The notes under the pieces are model-generated. The model was not told the origin of the DNA. It made no database searches and saw only the letters and a list, made by a program, of their open reading frames with translations. From the NCBI RefSeq assembly GCF_026151205.1, contig NC_087080.1:9265720-9329719 (forward strand): a stretch of 64,000 nt of DNA, in the 5' to 3' direction. This DNA is from Bolinopsis microptera (lineage: Eukaryota; Ctenophora; Tentaculata; Lobata; Bolinopsidae). This document shows, piece by piece, positions 12,939-25,800 of this stretch (the first letter of the stretch is position 1; each line of letters opens with the position of its first letter). The position numbers were made by a program, and so were the translations under genes.

Positions 12939-13031
12939 CGGGTTACATTGCTGAACTGGTATAGTGTAGTAGTAGTAGCACGTAGCAATCGCCTCGGATT
13001 TCAGAGTAGCATTCGTATCACACGGATTTTC
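12939..13031 (-). CDS. Exon cc: C8 first half (3 Cys)
   Basis: A 93-nt exon, phase 0 to phase 0, encoding ENPCDTNATLKSEAIATC then VQQCNP. Donor GTATGT lies two residues after the third Cys. Entry in any other phase meets a stop, which is why the preceding exon must be frameshift-corrected. Confidence 0.8.
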
Positions 13032-13193
13032 CTGAAGTGTTGTGGACTTTTATTTTCTGAACAGCATTTTGTAACTGTATAAAAATCAGCGCACATCCAA
13101 ATCTGAGTATATAAACTGATAAATCATAAAATTCAGATATTGAGAAAGAGTAACTTGAGAAGTTGCGAAAACAGCAGTTTTGTAGATGCTAAC

Positions 13194-13516
13194 CTTTGTA
13201 GATGGAGTTGTAGGAAGAACCACTGGTCCTTTAGAAGCAGTTGAAATGTATTTTGTCCTGGTGACTGCAGTCTTGGTGTAGTACCAACATCAGGATCTGG
13301 CGTCGCAGAAACTGGTGTGTCAGATCCCGTCTGGTCAACTGCTGTGGGGTCCACCGTACGGTCTTGGCAGAATTGAGGAATGATACTGGCATCAAACAGA
13401 CCATTATTGGCACATTCTACAGAGTACTCCTCAAAGAGTGGGCAATAACAGGATCTAGTTAAGATGCTGTCACATTCACACGTGTATCTGAAGAATACTT
13501 CCACGGGGTTGACGAC
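13194..13516 (-). CDS. Exon bb: C8 second half plus degenerate repeat, frameshifted
   Basis: Enters in phase 0 with RYTCECDSILTRSCYC, then VECANN and QFCQD, a C8 second half with extra Cys. A degenerate copy of the mucin phrase follows (TPDPDVGTTP ... STASKGP). Length is 323 nt where a multiple of three is needed, and the PTS phrase resumes in another frame near 13270-13285. A 1-nt deletion is inferred. Donor GTTAGC. Confidence 0.75.
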
Positions 13517-13662
13517 CTGAAATATTTCAAACTTTTAATGTTAATTAATGTTAATTAATGCTAGTCTAGTTTATAGAATTTTATGATACCAATAGAAAAA
13601 CAGGGCCGGCAAAACTTGTCACAAATAAATAATCTGGATTAACGGAACGATAAAGCAGGTAC

Positions 13663-13814
13663 CTCTTGACATCTCTTGAACGCTGCACTGTCGTCAGTTC
13701 CAAAGAACTGACTGAATGCTTCCTGTGCCTTGTTGAACGAAAGGAGGACACACTTTGGTGACTCGGACGGTTTAGGAGTAACTGTTTCAACTGATGGAAC
13801 TTCAGATGGAACTT
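13663..13814 (-). CDS. Exon aa: short linker plus C8 first half (variant)
   Basis: A 152-nt exon, phase 1 to phase 0, encoding EVPSEVPSVETVTPKPSE and then a Cys-poor half module (PKCVLL ... FKRCQE) that keeps the split two residues after its last Cys. One of the usual three cysteines is absent. Confidence 0.8.
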
Positions 13815-13999
13815 CTGAAACATTACAAATTGATACTTTAGACAATTATTATTTGTATGCAATATGTGCATTTAGTGAAAGTAACATACTGCATCATAAG
13901 GTTTAATACTTAGGTCTTTAATAGTAGTTGGTAGTAGGAGGAATATCAAAATGTAAGCAATTTTCGTTAAAAAATTAACTCGAATAAAATTATATTAAC

Positions 14000-16300
14000 C
14001 AGATAAATAGGGTGTCGTAGGAGTGACAATCTCGGTTGGTATTCCTGTTTGTGCAGTAGTATAGTCATTGTCTTCAACCGTCGTATATGGCAGAACAGAC
14101 TCAGATGTAACTACAACCTTGGGGCTTTGAGATTTGTCTGTTATTATATCCTTTGTTAAATCAACCTTGGTGGTTATTCGTGGGGTTACTTTTGTTTTTA
14201 TCTCCTCCGTGCTTTCAATATAATTAAAAGTAGTTGGAGAGATTTCGAAGCTTGAAAGTGTAGTTGGCAAATGTGGTCCTTTAGAGGCAGTTGATTTGTC
14301 TTCTGTCCGAGTGTCAATAGGTTTAAGTGTAGTACCGTGAACGTTGTCAGCATCAGGATCCGGCGTGCCAGTTGTGACTTCATCTTCAGAACTGTGTCCA
14401 TCAGAAACTGAATCCTTCGTTGGGACCACAGTTGGAGGACCCTCGCTAATATCACTCTTGTCTTGAGATCCATCTGTTGTAGATTCTTTGACTGATTCTT
14501 CAGCAGAAGTGGATGGCTTTTCTGATTTTGGCGACCCATCTCTTGTCCGAGTATCAGTAGGTTTGGATGTAGTTCCGTGGACGTTGTCAGCATTAGGATC
14601 TGGCGTAGGAGTTGTGACTGTTGCATCTATTGATGGTGGATTTGTTTCAACGTCCGTAGAACCCTCAGTTGATGACTCGTCGGTCTCATCTGAAGGATGT
14701 TCAGTTGACACTTCAAAGCCAGTACCTTTTGTAGGAGTAATGGAAGAAAAACCCCTTGATGACTTTCCGGACTGTGGCGAAAGAGTTGTTGGCAAAGGTG
14801 GTCCTTGAGAAGCAGTTGATTTGTCTTTTGTCCGAGTATCAATTGGTATCGGTGTAGTACCGTGGACGTTGTCAGCATCAGGATCTGGCGTGCCAGTTGT
14901 TGCTTCCTCTTCAGAACTTTGTTCATCAGAAACTGAATCCTTTGTTGGTTTCACACTTGGAGGACCCTCACTAACATCACCGTTGTCTTTAAATCCATCC
15001 GTTGTAGATTCAGTCACTGATTGATCTTTAGCACTGGTGGATGGGTTTTTCGATCTTGTTGAAAGTGTAGTTGGCAAAGGTGGTCCTTGAGAAGCAGTTG
15101 ATTTGTCTTTTGTCCGAGTATCAATAGGTTTCGGTGTAGTTCCGTGGACGTTGTCAGCATCAGGATCTGGCGTGCCAGTTGTTGCTTTGTCTCCATCAGA
15201 AACTGAATCCTTTGTTTGTTTCACACTTGGAGGAACCTCACTAACATCACCGTTGTCTTTAGATCCATCCATTGTAGATTCTTTGACTGATTCCTTAGGA
15301 GAAGTGAATGGCTTTTCTGATTTTGGCGAGACAGTTGACCCATCTCTTGCCCTAGTATCAGTAGGCTTGGGTGTAGTGCCTTCGACATTATCAACATCAG
15401 GATCTGGCGTGCCAGTTGTGACTTCATCTTCAGATCTGTGTTCATCAGAAACTGAATCCTTTGTTGGTTTCAAACTTGGAGGACCCTCACTAACATCATC
15501 GTTGTCTTTAGATCCATCCGTTGTAGATTCTGTCACTGATTGATCATCAGCACTGGTGGATGGGTTTTTCGATCTTGGTGAAAGTGTAGTTGGCAAAGGT
15601 GGTCCTTTAGAAGCAGTTGATTTGTCTTTTGTCCGAGTATCAGAAGGCTTGGGTGTAGTACCTTCGACATTATCGACATCAGGATCTTGCATGCCAGTTG
15701 TTGCTTCGTCTTCAGAACTTTGTTCATCAGAAACTGAATCCTTTGTTGGTTTCACAGTTGGAGGACCATCGCTAATATCACCGTTGTCTTTAGATCCATC
15801 CGTTGTAGATTCAGTCACTGATTGATCATCAGCACTGGTGGATGGGTTTTTCGATCTTGGTGAAAGTGTAGTTGGCAAAGGTGGTCCTTGAGAAGCAGTT
15901 GATTTGTCTTTTGTCCGAGTATCAGTAGGTATCGGTGTAGTACCGTAAACGTTGTCAGCATCAGGATCTGGCGTGCCAGTTGTTGCTTCCTCTTCAGAAC
16001 TTTGTTCATCAGAAACTGAATCCTTTGTTGGTTTCACACTTGGAGGACCCTCACTAACATCACCGTTGTCTTTAGATCCATCCGTTGTAGATTCAGTCAC
16101 TGATTGATTATCAGCACTGGTGGATGGGTTTTTCGATCTTGGTGAAAGTGTAGTTGGCAAAGGTGGTCCTTGAGAAGCAGTTGATTTGTCTCTTGTCCGA
16201 GTATCAATAGGTTTCGGTGTAGTTCCGTGGACGTTGTCAGCATCAGGATCTGGCGTGCCAGTTGTTGCTTCGTCTTCAGAACTTTGTTCATCAGAAACTA
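14000..16300 (-). pseudogene. Part of exon z downstream of the frameshift
   Basis: In this assembly the segment is out of frame with the rest of exon z because of a 1-nt deletion near 16300. It remains open for about 720 codons with the same repeat phrases, so selection on the frame has been maintained or the break is very recent or artefactual. Confidence 0.6.
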
Positions 16301-19300
16301 AATCTTTGTTGGTTTCACACTTGGAGGAACCTCACTAACATCACCGTTGTCTTTAGATCCATCCATTGTAGATTCTTTGGCTGATTCCTTAGGAGAAGTG
16401 GAAGGCTTTTCTGATTTTGGCGAGACAGTTGACCCATCTCTTGTCCTAGTATCAGTAGGCTTGGATGTAGTACCTTGGACGTTATCAGCATCAGGATCAG
16501 GCGTGACAGTTACCTCTTCACTGGGAATTTCCTCGCTAGGACGACTCTTTGTAGAAATACCGTCATCTGTTTTAAAACTAGCATTTTCGGTAGGAGTTAT
16601 AGTAGAAGAACCCCTGGACGGTCTTTCGGACTCAGGTGACGGAGTAGTTGGAATAGGTGGTCCTTTTGAGAAAGTTGATTTATTATCTGACTCATTACTC
16701 TTATCAGAAGGATCTTCAGTTGAGACTTCATTAGTTGAGGAATCTTTTTCATCTGGAGTGGTTGGAAGAATGTCGACCTTAGATGTGGTTTTTGTATCTT
16801 CTGTTGGAACCACAGTTGGTGGTATCGTTGAGAAGGGAATGGAAGGTGTTGGTGGTGTAAGAGTTGAGGCTTCTGACGCAATTGGTTCAGTGCCATCACT
16901 TATTCCATTATTAGTTGGTTTGTTGTTGTTATCTGATGGCTTTTCACTCGGTTCTTCTGATACAGGCTTCTTAGTTTTGTGTTCTTGAGGAGATTTTGTG
17001 TCAGATGAACTTGTCTTGAATTTGAAGTCAGCAGAACTGGTACTCACATCCACTGGTGGTGTTGCAAGCTTAGTAGTTGTGTCTTCACCTGAACTCTTAC
17101 TTTGTCCATCAGAAACTGAAATCTTGGTTGGTGTCACAGATGGAGGACCCTCGCTAATGTCACTTTTGTCTTTAGATCCATCTAATGTGGAAACCTTGAC
17201 TGGTTGATGAACAGCCGTTGTGGTCAGTTTTTCCGATTTTGGAGCCAGTGTAGTTGGTAAAGGTGGTCCTTTAGAAGCAGTTGACCCATCTCTTGTCCGA
17301 GTATCAATAGGTTTTGATGTAGTACCGTAAACATTGTCAGCATCAGGATCTGGCGTGCCAGTTGTGTATGTAGAATCCTTAGTTGATGCCTCGTTACTCT
17401 CATCTGAAGGATCTTTAGTGGTAGGAAGCACCGGTGGAGTAATTAAAGTTGGTGTCACTGAACCTATACTTTCACTTCTAAAAGGAACAAAACCTGTGAT
17501 ATCTGGCTTCTCTTTTGAGGAGTCTGTTGACACTGGAACTCTTGGGGTTGTTGGGAGGTCTGGTTCCTTTTCTGTTGTTCTATTAATAGGATCCAACTTA
17601 GATACTGACTTTGCTTCGCCAGACGGATCTTTCGAGGTTGTGGATTTGTCAGAAGCATCAGTTGGAGCTTCGGATGACACAGCGTTTGAAGGAAACGCAG
17701 AAAACGGAACACTTGGGCGCATGTTTTCACAGTCAATGCCCAGTTCAACTTGAACACTTCCGATATCACCATCTGTACAAGAAGCCTGGTATTCAAATGC
17801 TAACCCACATCTTTGCTCTGGCGTGTCTCCTTTACACAGTTTTTCAGTACAGTTTCTGTAGAATTCTGTGGTACCAATAGTATCTCTGCAATCAACATTC
17901 AGCATGAATATAGAGAACACCAGCTCATTACAAAATTCTTCGACGCGAGATTTGTATTCCTTATCTTTCTCACAGAAATTAATTTCAGCTTTCTCGGTTG
18001 TACCAATTTCATCAGTGGTGCCTTCCGTTGCATCTTCACTAGGTCCAGGGCTGAAAGTGGTAACTTCACCATCCGTCTTGGTTTTGTCATCCAGATTTGC
18101 AGAGGTATTCTTGCCACGTTTAGTTGATGGCGCATCAGTAGATTTGGGTGTAGTACCATGGACGTTGTCAACATCAGGATCTGGCGTTCCAGTTGTTGCA
18201 TCGTTTGGATCTTTTGTTGGAATGACAGTCGGTGGTGACGAAGATATAGGAATCGATGGCGTTACTGTTGTAAGAGTTGATGGTTTTGACTCAATCGGTT
18301 CAGTTTCGTCATTTCCATCATCAGTTGATTGTTCGTTGATCTTTTCTGAGGCTTTTTCACTCGGTTCCACTGACGATTTAGGTGGTGACTTTGATTTCGA
18401 TTTTTGAGGAGATTTGGTGTCAGGAGGACTTGTTTTGAATCTCATGTCAGCAGAACTAGTTTCGTAACTAGTACTCACATCCACTGGTGGTGTAGAAAGT
18501 TTGGTGGATACAACGTCCTCAGATCTTTGCCCGTCAGTAACTGAACCTTTTGTTGGAGTCACTGTTGGAGGCCCTTCACTGAGATCACTTTCATCATCAG
18601 AAACTGAATCCTTTTTGGGAGAAACAGTAGTAGGGCTGTTGGTGAAAGTTTCAACGATTGTAACAGGAGTAGACGTTTTTTCTTTTCTCTTAGTTGGATC
18701 GGTTTTCTGTGGAGGGTCAGAGTCCTTCGTAGTTCTATCTTCTTCTTCTTTTCCATCCATGGTAGGAGACACAGATGATTTCAGTTTTTCTGTAACTGAC
18801 TCAGTAAGAGAACTATCTGTAAGTGCTTCACTTGATTTCTGTGGAGACGTTTCAGGAAGAGGAGGGGTGGATGATAAGTTATCACCAGTTTCAATACCTT
18901 CAGAGGACACATACGATGGAAGTGAATTAGTAGTGGTTTCCTTTGTAGGTCTATTGTCTCCAGTGAATTTGTCCACTGTACCACTATCTTCCGTGGGGGT
19001 GACAGTAGAGATACCCCGAGTTGTGCCTGAAGTTGATCCCGTCATTTCATCGGAGGAATCTTTTTCATTTGGAGTGGTTGGAAGAACCTTGACCTTAGAG
19101 GTGGTCAGAACATCTTTTGATGATGAAGTCTTCGTATCTTCTGTTGGAATCACAGTTGGTGGTGTCGATGAGAAGGGAATGGAAGGTGTTGGTGGTGTAA
19201 GAGTTGAGGCTTCTGACACAATAGGTTCAGTGCCATTACCTATTCCATTATCAGTAGAAGATTCGTTGATTTTATCCGATGGCTTTTCACTCGGTTCCTC

Positions 19301-22300
19301 TGATACAAATGAATTGGACGACGTCTTTGTTTTAAATTCTTGAGGAGATTTAGTATCAGGAGGACTTGTCTTGAATTTAAAGTCAGCGGAACTACTTTCG
19401 TAACTAGCAGTCACATCTACTGGCGGCGTTACAAGCCTAGTAGTTGTGTCTTCATCAGGACTCTCACTTTGTTCATCAGAAACTGAAACTTGTGTTGGTT
19501 TCACACTTGGAGGAGCCTCACTAACATCACCGTTGTCTTTAGATTCATCCGTTGTAAATTCTTTAACTGATTGATCATCAGCACTGGTAGATGAGTTTTT
19601 CGATCTTGGTGAAAGTGTAGTTGGCAAAGGTGGTCCTTCAGAAACAGTTGATTTGTCTCTTGTCCGAGTATCAATAGGTTTCGGTGTGGTACCGTGGACG
19701 TTGTCAGCATCAGGATCTGGTGTGCCAGTTGTTGCTCCGTCTACAGAACTTTGTTCATCAGAAACTGCATCCTTTGTTGGTTTCACACTTGGAGGACCCT
19801 CACTAACATCACCGTTGTCTTTAGATCCATCCGTTGTAGATTCTGTATCTGATTGATCATCAGCACTGGTGGATGGATTTTCTGATTTTGGTGAAAGTGT
19901 AGTTGGCAAAGGTGGTCCTTGAGAAGCAGTTGACCCATCTTCTGTCCGAGTATCAATAGGTTTTGGTGTAGTACCGTGGACGTTGTCAGCATCAGGATCT
20001 GGCGTGCCAGTTGTTGCTTCGTCTTCATCAGAAACTGAATCCTTTGTTGGTTTCACGCTTGGAGGACCCTCACTAATATCACCGTTGTCTTTAGATCCAT
20101 CCGTTGTAGATTCTGCAACTGATTGACCATCAGCACTAGTGGATGGGTTTTTCGATCTTGGTGAAAGTGTAGTTGGCAAAGGTGGTCCTTGAGAAGCAGT
20201 TGATTTGTCTTTTGTCCGAGTATCAATAGGTTTTGGTGTAGTACCGTGGACGTTGTCAGCATCAGGATCTGGCGTGCCAGTTGTTGCATCGTCTTCAGAA
20301 CTTTGTTCATCAGAAACTGAATCCTTTGGTGGTTTCACACTTGGAGGACCCTCACTAACATCGCCGTTGTCTTTAGATTCATCCGTTGTAGATTTTGAAA
20401 CTGATTGATCATCAGCACTAGTGGATGGTTTTTTCGATCTTGGTGAAAGTGTAGTTGGTAAAGATGGTCCTTGAGAAGCAGTTGACCCATCTTCTGTCCG
20501 AGTATCAATAGGTTTTGGTGTAGTACCGTGGACGTTGTCAACATCAGGATCTGGCGTACCAGTTGTTGCTTCGTCTTCAGTCGATGACTCGTTACTCTTA
20601 TCCGAAGGATCTTCAGTATTAACTTCTTCAGTAGGAAGCACCGGTGGATTAATTACAGTTGTGGTAACTGAACCTATACTTTCACTTCTAAAAGGAACAA
20701 CACTTGTGATATCTGGCTGCTCTTTTGAAGAATCTGTTGATACTGGAACTCTTGGGGTTGTTGGGAGGTCCGGTTTCATTTCGGTTGTTCTATCAATAGG
20801 ATTAGACTTATTTGTTTCACCAGATACTGATTTTGTTTCACCCGACTGATCTTTTGAGGTTGTGGAGCTGTCAGAAGCATCAGTTGGAGCTTCGGATGAC
20901 ACAGCGTTTGAAGGAAACGCAGAGAACGGAACACTTGGGCGCATGTTTTCACAGTCCATGCCCAGTTCAATTTGAACGCTTCCAATATCACCGTCTGTAC
21001 AAGAAGCCTGGTATTCGAATGCTAACCCACATCTTTGCTCTGGCGTGTCTCCTTTACACAGTTTTTCAGTACAGTTTTTGTAGAATTCTGTGGTACCAAT
21101 AGTATCCCTGCAATCAACATTCAGCATGAATATAGAGAACACCAGCTCATTACAAAATTCTTCAACTCGAGACTTGTACTCCTTATCTTTCTCACAGAAA
21201 TTAGTGTCAGCTTTCTCGGTTGTATCAATTTCATCATTCGGAGTTGTTGGAATGACATCAGGCCTAGAAACAGTGAAAGGATTTTTTGACGTTTTTGCGT
21301 CTTGCGATGGAACCACAGTAGGTGGTGTTGACGAGAAAAATATGGAAGGAGTTGGAGTAGCAACTGTACCAAGATCAGATGAGGCTCCTGAATCGATCGG
21401 TTTAGTGGTATCACCAGTAGATGGTTCGACGCTTTTATCCGATGAATCCTCAGATGTTGAGTCAGAGACGGTTGATTTATATTTTGTCCGATTATCAGGT
21501 CTGGGTGTAGTACCTTGGACGTTATCAGCATCAGGATCTGGCGTGCCAGTTGTGGCTTCGTCTCCAGAAGGAGGACTTGTCTTGAATTTGAAGTCAGCAG
21601 ACATAGTTTCGTAACTAGTACTCACATCTACTGGTGGTGTCACAAGTCCAGTAGTTGTGTCTTCATCAGGACTCTTACTTTGTCCACCAGAAACTGGACC
21701 CTTCGTTGGTTTCACTGTTGGTGGACCCTCACTAATATCACTTTTGTCTTTAGATCCACTTGTTGTAGAATCTTTCACTGATTGATTATCAGCAGTGGTG
21801 GAAGGTTTTGCTGGTTTTGGTGATAGCGTAGTTGGCATAGGTGGACCTTTAGATGATGAGTCAGAGACAGTTGATTTATCTTCTGTCCGAGTATCAGTAG
21901 GTTTTGGTGTAGTACCCTCGACGTTGTCAGCATCAGGATCTGGAGTGGGGGTTGTGACTGTTGCATCTATTGATGATCGATTTGTTTCAACGTCAGTAGA
22001 ATCCTCGGTTGATGATTCGTTACTGCCATCTGAAGGATCTTCAGTGGACACTTGTTCAGTAGATTCAACAGTAGGAACTATTGGTGGAGTAACTTCTGTA
22101 GTTGATGCTCTAAATGGAACAAAACTCGTAATATCGGGCTTCTCTTTCGATGAGTCAGCTGATTCTTCAGTAGGTTGAACATCGTCTGTTGAAGTTGGTG
22201 TACTTGGCAACGGTGGTCCTTTTGATGAGGCTTTGGACAATGTAACCTCTGCTGATACATCAAGAGCTGCAGGTGACTTAGTCGGAATTTCTGATGCAGA

Positions 22301-22522
22301 AGATTTCAACTCAGAGTCCGTTGGTGTAATAGTAAGAGGAAATTTTGTCATACTTTTGTCGGTTGTTGTAGCTACATCCTCACATTCTTCATACACTGCC
22401 AAAATTTCGATTCCAACTTTAGAGCACTCATCCTTGTAGCGTTTTATAGACTTGCACTTATTGGAAGATTCACTGCAAACCTCGTCAACACAGCTTTCGA
22501 ATATTGGGTTGAATGATATCCT
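14000..22522 (-). CDS. Exon z: 8.5-kb mucin-like exon with two intronless C8 modules and a frameshift
   Basis: An 8,523-nt exon entering in phase 0. It starts RISFNPIFESCVDEVC, finishing the module begun in exon y, then runs through PTS repeats related to exon y (NVHGTTPKPIDTRT, GPPLPTTLSPRSKNPSTSA). Two whole C8-like modules lie inside it, with no intron, at about 20948-21196 and 17730-17975. They are nearly identical and 3,222 bp apart. The distal part contains tandem 282-bp (94-codon) units. At 16298-16300 a 1-nt deletion relative to sister repeats creates a TAG. The same reading continues in the -1 frame to 14000, and only a corrected length fits the phase-1 exit into the next exon. This is either an assembly indel or a true truncation. 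Confidence 0.88.
17730..17975 (-). other. Unsplit C8-like module, copy 2
   Basis: Eight Cys in order, starting NFCEKDKEYKSRVEEFCNEL and ending GMDC or GIDC in the two copies. The residues matching the split point read VDCRDTIGTT with no intron. Confidence 0.85.
20948..21196 (-). other. Unsplit C8-like module, copy 1
   Basis: Nearly identical to the copy 3,222 bp away. It has the same eight Cys and the same flanking PTS phrases on both sides, so the duplicated block is larger than the module. Confidence 0.85.
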
Positions 22523-22894
22523 CTGAAAAACAAGATGTGTTACAGTAAACAATTAATATTCACAGTCGAGATGGGTCGAGCGCAGAGACATGCTTAGCAC
22601 ACAGAAATTTGGTTTGAAATTGCCAAAATAGATGAGAAATGTGTTTGGCTCCAGACGGGCCCCACCTCAACTGTGTCATATCAGAACAATGACTAATTTA
22701 GAATTTGATTACGTAACAGAGAAAATAATATCTTTGCTTTAAAAGAGAGTGTGCTAAAAAAGGCCGATTGAATAATATTTAGTTCAGAGGCTGCTGTCAA
22801 CATGAAGTGAGGTAAAATCAAACAATAAATTATAATTTAAAACCAGAGGCTATCAGTGATTTAAACGATTAAAAAGAACATGTAAGTTTTTAAC
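22523..22894 (-). other. Intron between the two largest exons
   Basis: 372 nt, splitting a C8 module. No repeat or other feature was recognised. Confidence 0.75.
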
Positions 22895-25800
22895 CTTGTT
22901 ACACTTCCAACTAGAGTTATCCCCAAACACGATATCAGAGCAGATATCAAGAACAAGCATCTTGTAAACCTCATCATGGTCACACTTTTTAGTATCTTTT
23001 GAAGGTTCTGTAGTTGGAATGATAGTTGGATTGGAATTCTCATCAGATGTTTTAGTAACATCTGATTTTGGATCTGGACCATTAGAGAAAGTTGTCAGCA
23101 CATCGCTGGATTTTTCGACAGGTACTTGACTAGAAGTACCTTCGTCTGTTTTTTCAGATGAATCCTTTTTCTTTGGTGTAGTTGGGATGACATTGGGCTT
23201 AGAATTGGTGAAAGGATTTTTAGACGTTCTTGAGTCTTCAGAAGGAATCACAGTTGGCGGTGTTGATGAGAAAACTCTGGTAGATGCAATATCCTCAGAT
23301 CTCTGTTCATCAGATCCAGAATCTTTTGTTGGAGTCACAGAGACAGCTGATTTATCTTTTGTCCGAGTATCGGTAGGTTCGGGTGTAGTACCGTAGACGT
23401 CAGAATCTGGCGTGGGGGTTGTTACTATTATTCCAATTGTGGACGAAGTTGTTTCAGCATCTACAGATTCCTTGGTTGAAACCTTGGCGGGTTGACGGTA
23501 AGCAGTTGAGGTTGTTGGTATTTCAGTGTCTGAGATCAATCCATTTCCATTTTCTGTCGTCGATATTTCAGGTGTTGGTGGCAGAGTTGTTACAGCTCTT
23601 GATGACATTCCAATTTTTTCTGAACTAGCAGTAGAATTAATTTCATTATATACTGTTGTGGAGACAAGGACTGGTCTATTGTCTTCAGTCGACGGAATTG
23701 GACTGAAAGATTTAGTGGAAGTCGTTCCGAGATCAGGAGTGATTGGCCTGCTAACAGTAGGAATGATCGTTGGAGGAGAACCAGGATCAGATTTCTTTGT
23801 TCCTTCTTTAACACTGCCCGTATTCGAATCAGCTGTAGCTCCTGATGAAGTCGATCGATCAGTTACTTTCGACTTCTGCTCGGTTGTCTCCTTATCAATA
23901 GGTTTACCAGTGACAGCTCCAATCTCTACATCTACAGACGTATTCGATTTTAAAACACTGTCGTCAGTTACAGAGCTAACTTTGTCTGAACCATCAGTAG
24001 ATTCCTTTGTTGCTGAACCATCAGAATTTTTGGTTGACATTTCTGTTACAGTTTCTGTTGATTTAACATCTTGATTCTCGACAGTAGTCTGATTAGAAAC
24101 ATTTCCCCCGTCAGTTATATCATCTGTAGATGTGTTATCACAAGGAAATACAACAGGAGATGGTAGGCGCACTGATATCAGTGGGGCAGAACTTGTAGCT
24201 TTAGATGAAACTTCTTTTGTTGTTGGAGGATCAGGAGAGCCTCCCGTAGAAGGATCTTCAGTTGGCAAAGATGGTGTAGAAAGTTTGGAAGATGGAATAC
24301 CTTCTGTTGGAACCACAGTTGGAGGACCCTTGCTAATGTCACTTTTGTCTTCTGACCCATCCGTTGTAGACAAAGTGACTGATCGATCATCATCAGTAAT
24401 AGTGGATGGTTTTTCCGATTTTGGCGAAAGCGTTGTTGGCAAAGGGGGTCCTTTGGATGATGAGTCAGAAACAGTTGACCCATATCTTTTCCGAGTATCA
24501 GTTGGGTTTGGTGTAGTACCTTGGACGTTCTCGGCATCAGGATCTGGCTTGATAGTTGTGGCTTCGTCTTCAGAACTTTGTTCATCAGAAACCGAACTTT
24601 CTGTTGGAACCACAGTTGGAGGGCTTCCGCTAATATAACTTTTGTCTTGATCTGACCCATCCGTTGTAGACAAACTGACTGATTGAACATCATCAGTAGT
24701 AGTGGATTGTTTTTCCGATTTTAGTGAAAGCGTTGATGGCAAAGGGGGTCCTTTTGATGATGAATCAGAAACAGTTGACCCATCTCTTGTCCGAGTATCA
24801 GTGGGTTTTGGTGTAGTCCCGTGGACATTCTCGGCATCAGGATCCGGCGTGATAGTTGTGGCTTCGTCTTCAGAACTTTGTTCATCAGATACCGAACTTT
24901 CTGTTGGAACCACAGTTGGAGGGCTTCCGCTAATGTCACTTTTGCCTTCCGATCCATCCGTTGTGGACACTTTGACTGGTTGATCATCATCAGTAGTAGT
25001 GAATGGTTTTACTGATTTTGGTGAAAGCGTTGTTGGCAAAGAAGGTCCTTTGGATGATGAATAAGAAACAGTTGACCCATCTCTTGTCCGAGTGTCAGTG
25101 GGTTTTGGTGTAGTACTATGGACGTTCTCAGCATCAGAATCTGGCGTGGTAGTTGTGGCTTCGTCTTCAGAACTTTGTTCATCAGAGACCGAACTTTCTG
25201 TTGGAACCACAGTTGGAGGGCTTCCGCTAATGTCACTTTTGCCTTCTGATCCATCCGTTGTGGACACTTTGACTGGTTGATCATCATCAGTAGTAGTGGA
25301 TTGGTTTACTGATTTTGATGAACGTGTTGTTGGCAAAGGTGGTCCTTTAGAAGCAGTTGATTTGTCTTCTGTCCGAGTATCAGTAGGTTTAGCTGTAGTA
25401 CCCTCGACGTTGTCAATATCAGCACCAGGCGTGCCAGTTGTGGCTATTACCTCTGATGATGGCGTATTTGTTTCAACATCTGACTCGTTACTTTCATCAG
25501 AAGGATCTTCAGTTGACATTCTTGGTGTAGAAAGTCTGGAAGATGCAACATCTTCAGACCGTTGTTCATCAGAAACCGAACTTTTTGTTGGAACCACAGT
25601 TGGAGGGCTTCCGCTAATGTCACTTTTATTTTCTGATCCATCTGTTGTAGACACTTGGACTGGTTGATCATCATCAGTAGTACTGGATGGTTCTTCCGAT
25701 TTTGGTGAACGTGTTGTTGGCAAAGGTGGTCCTTTGGAAGCAGTTGATTTGTCTTCTGGTCGAGTATCAGTGGATGGTTTTTCTGATTTTGGTGAAAGCG

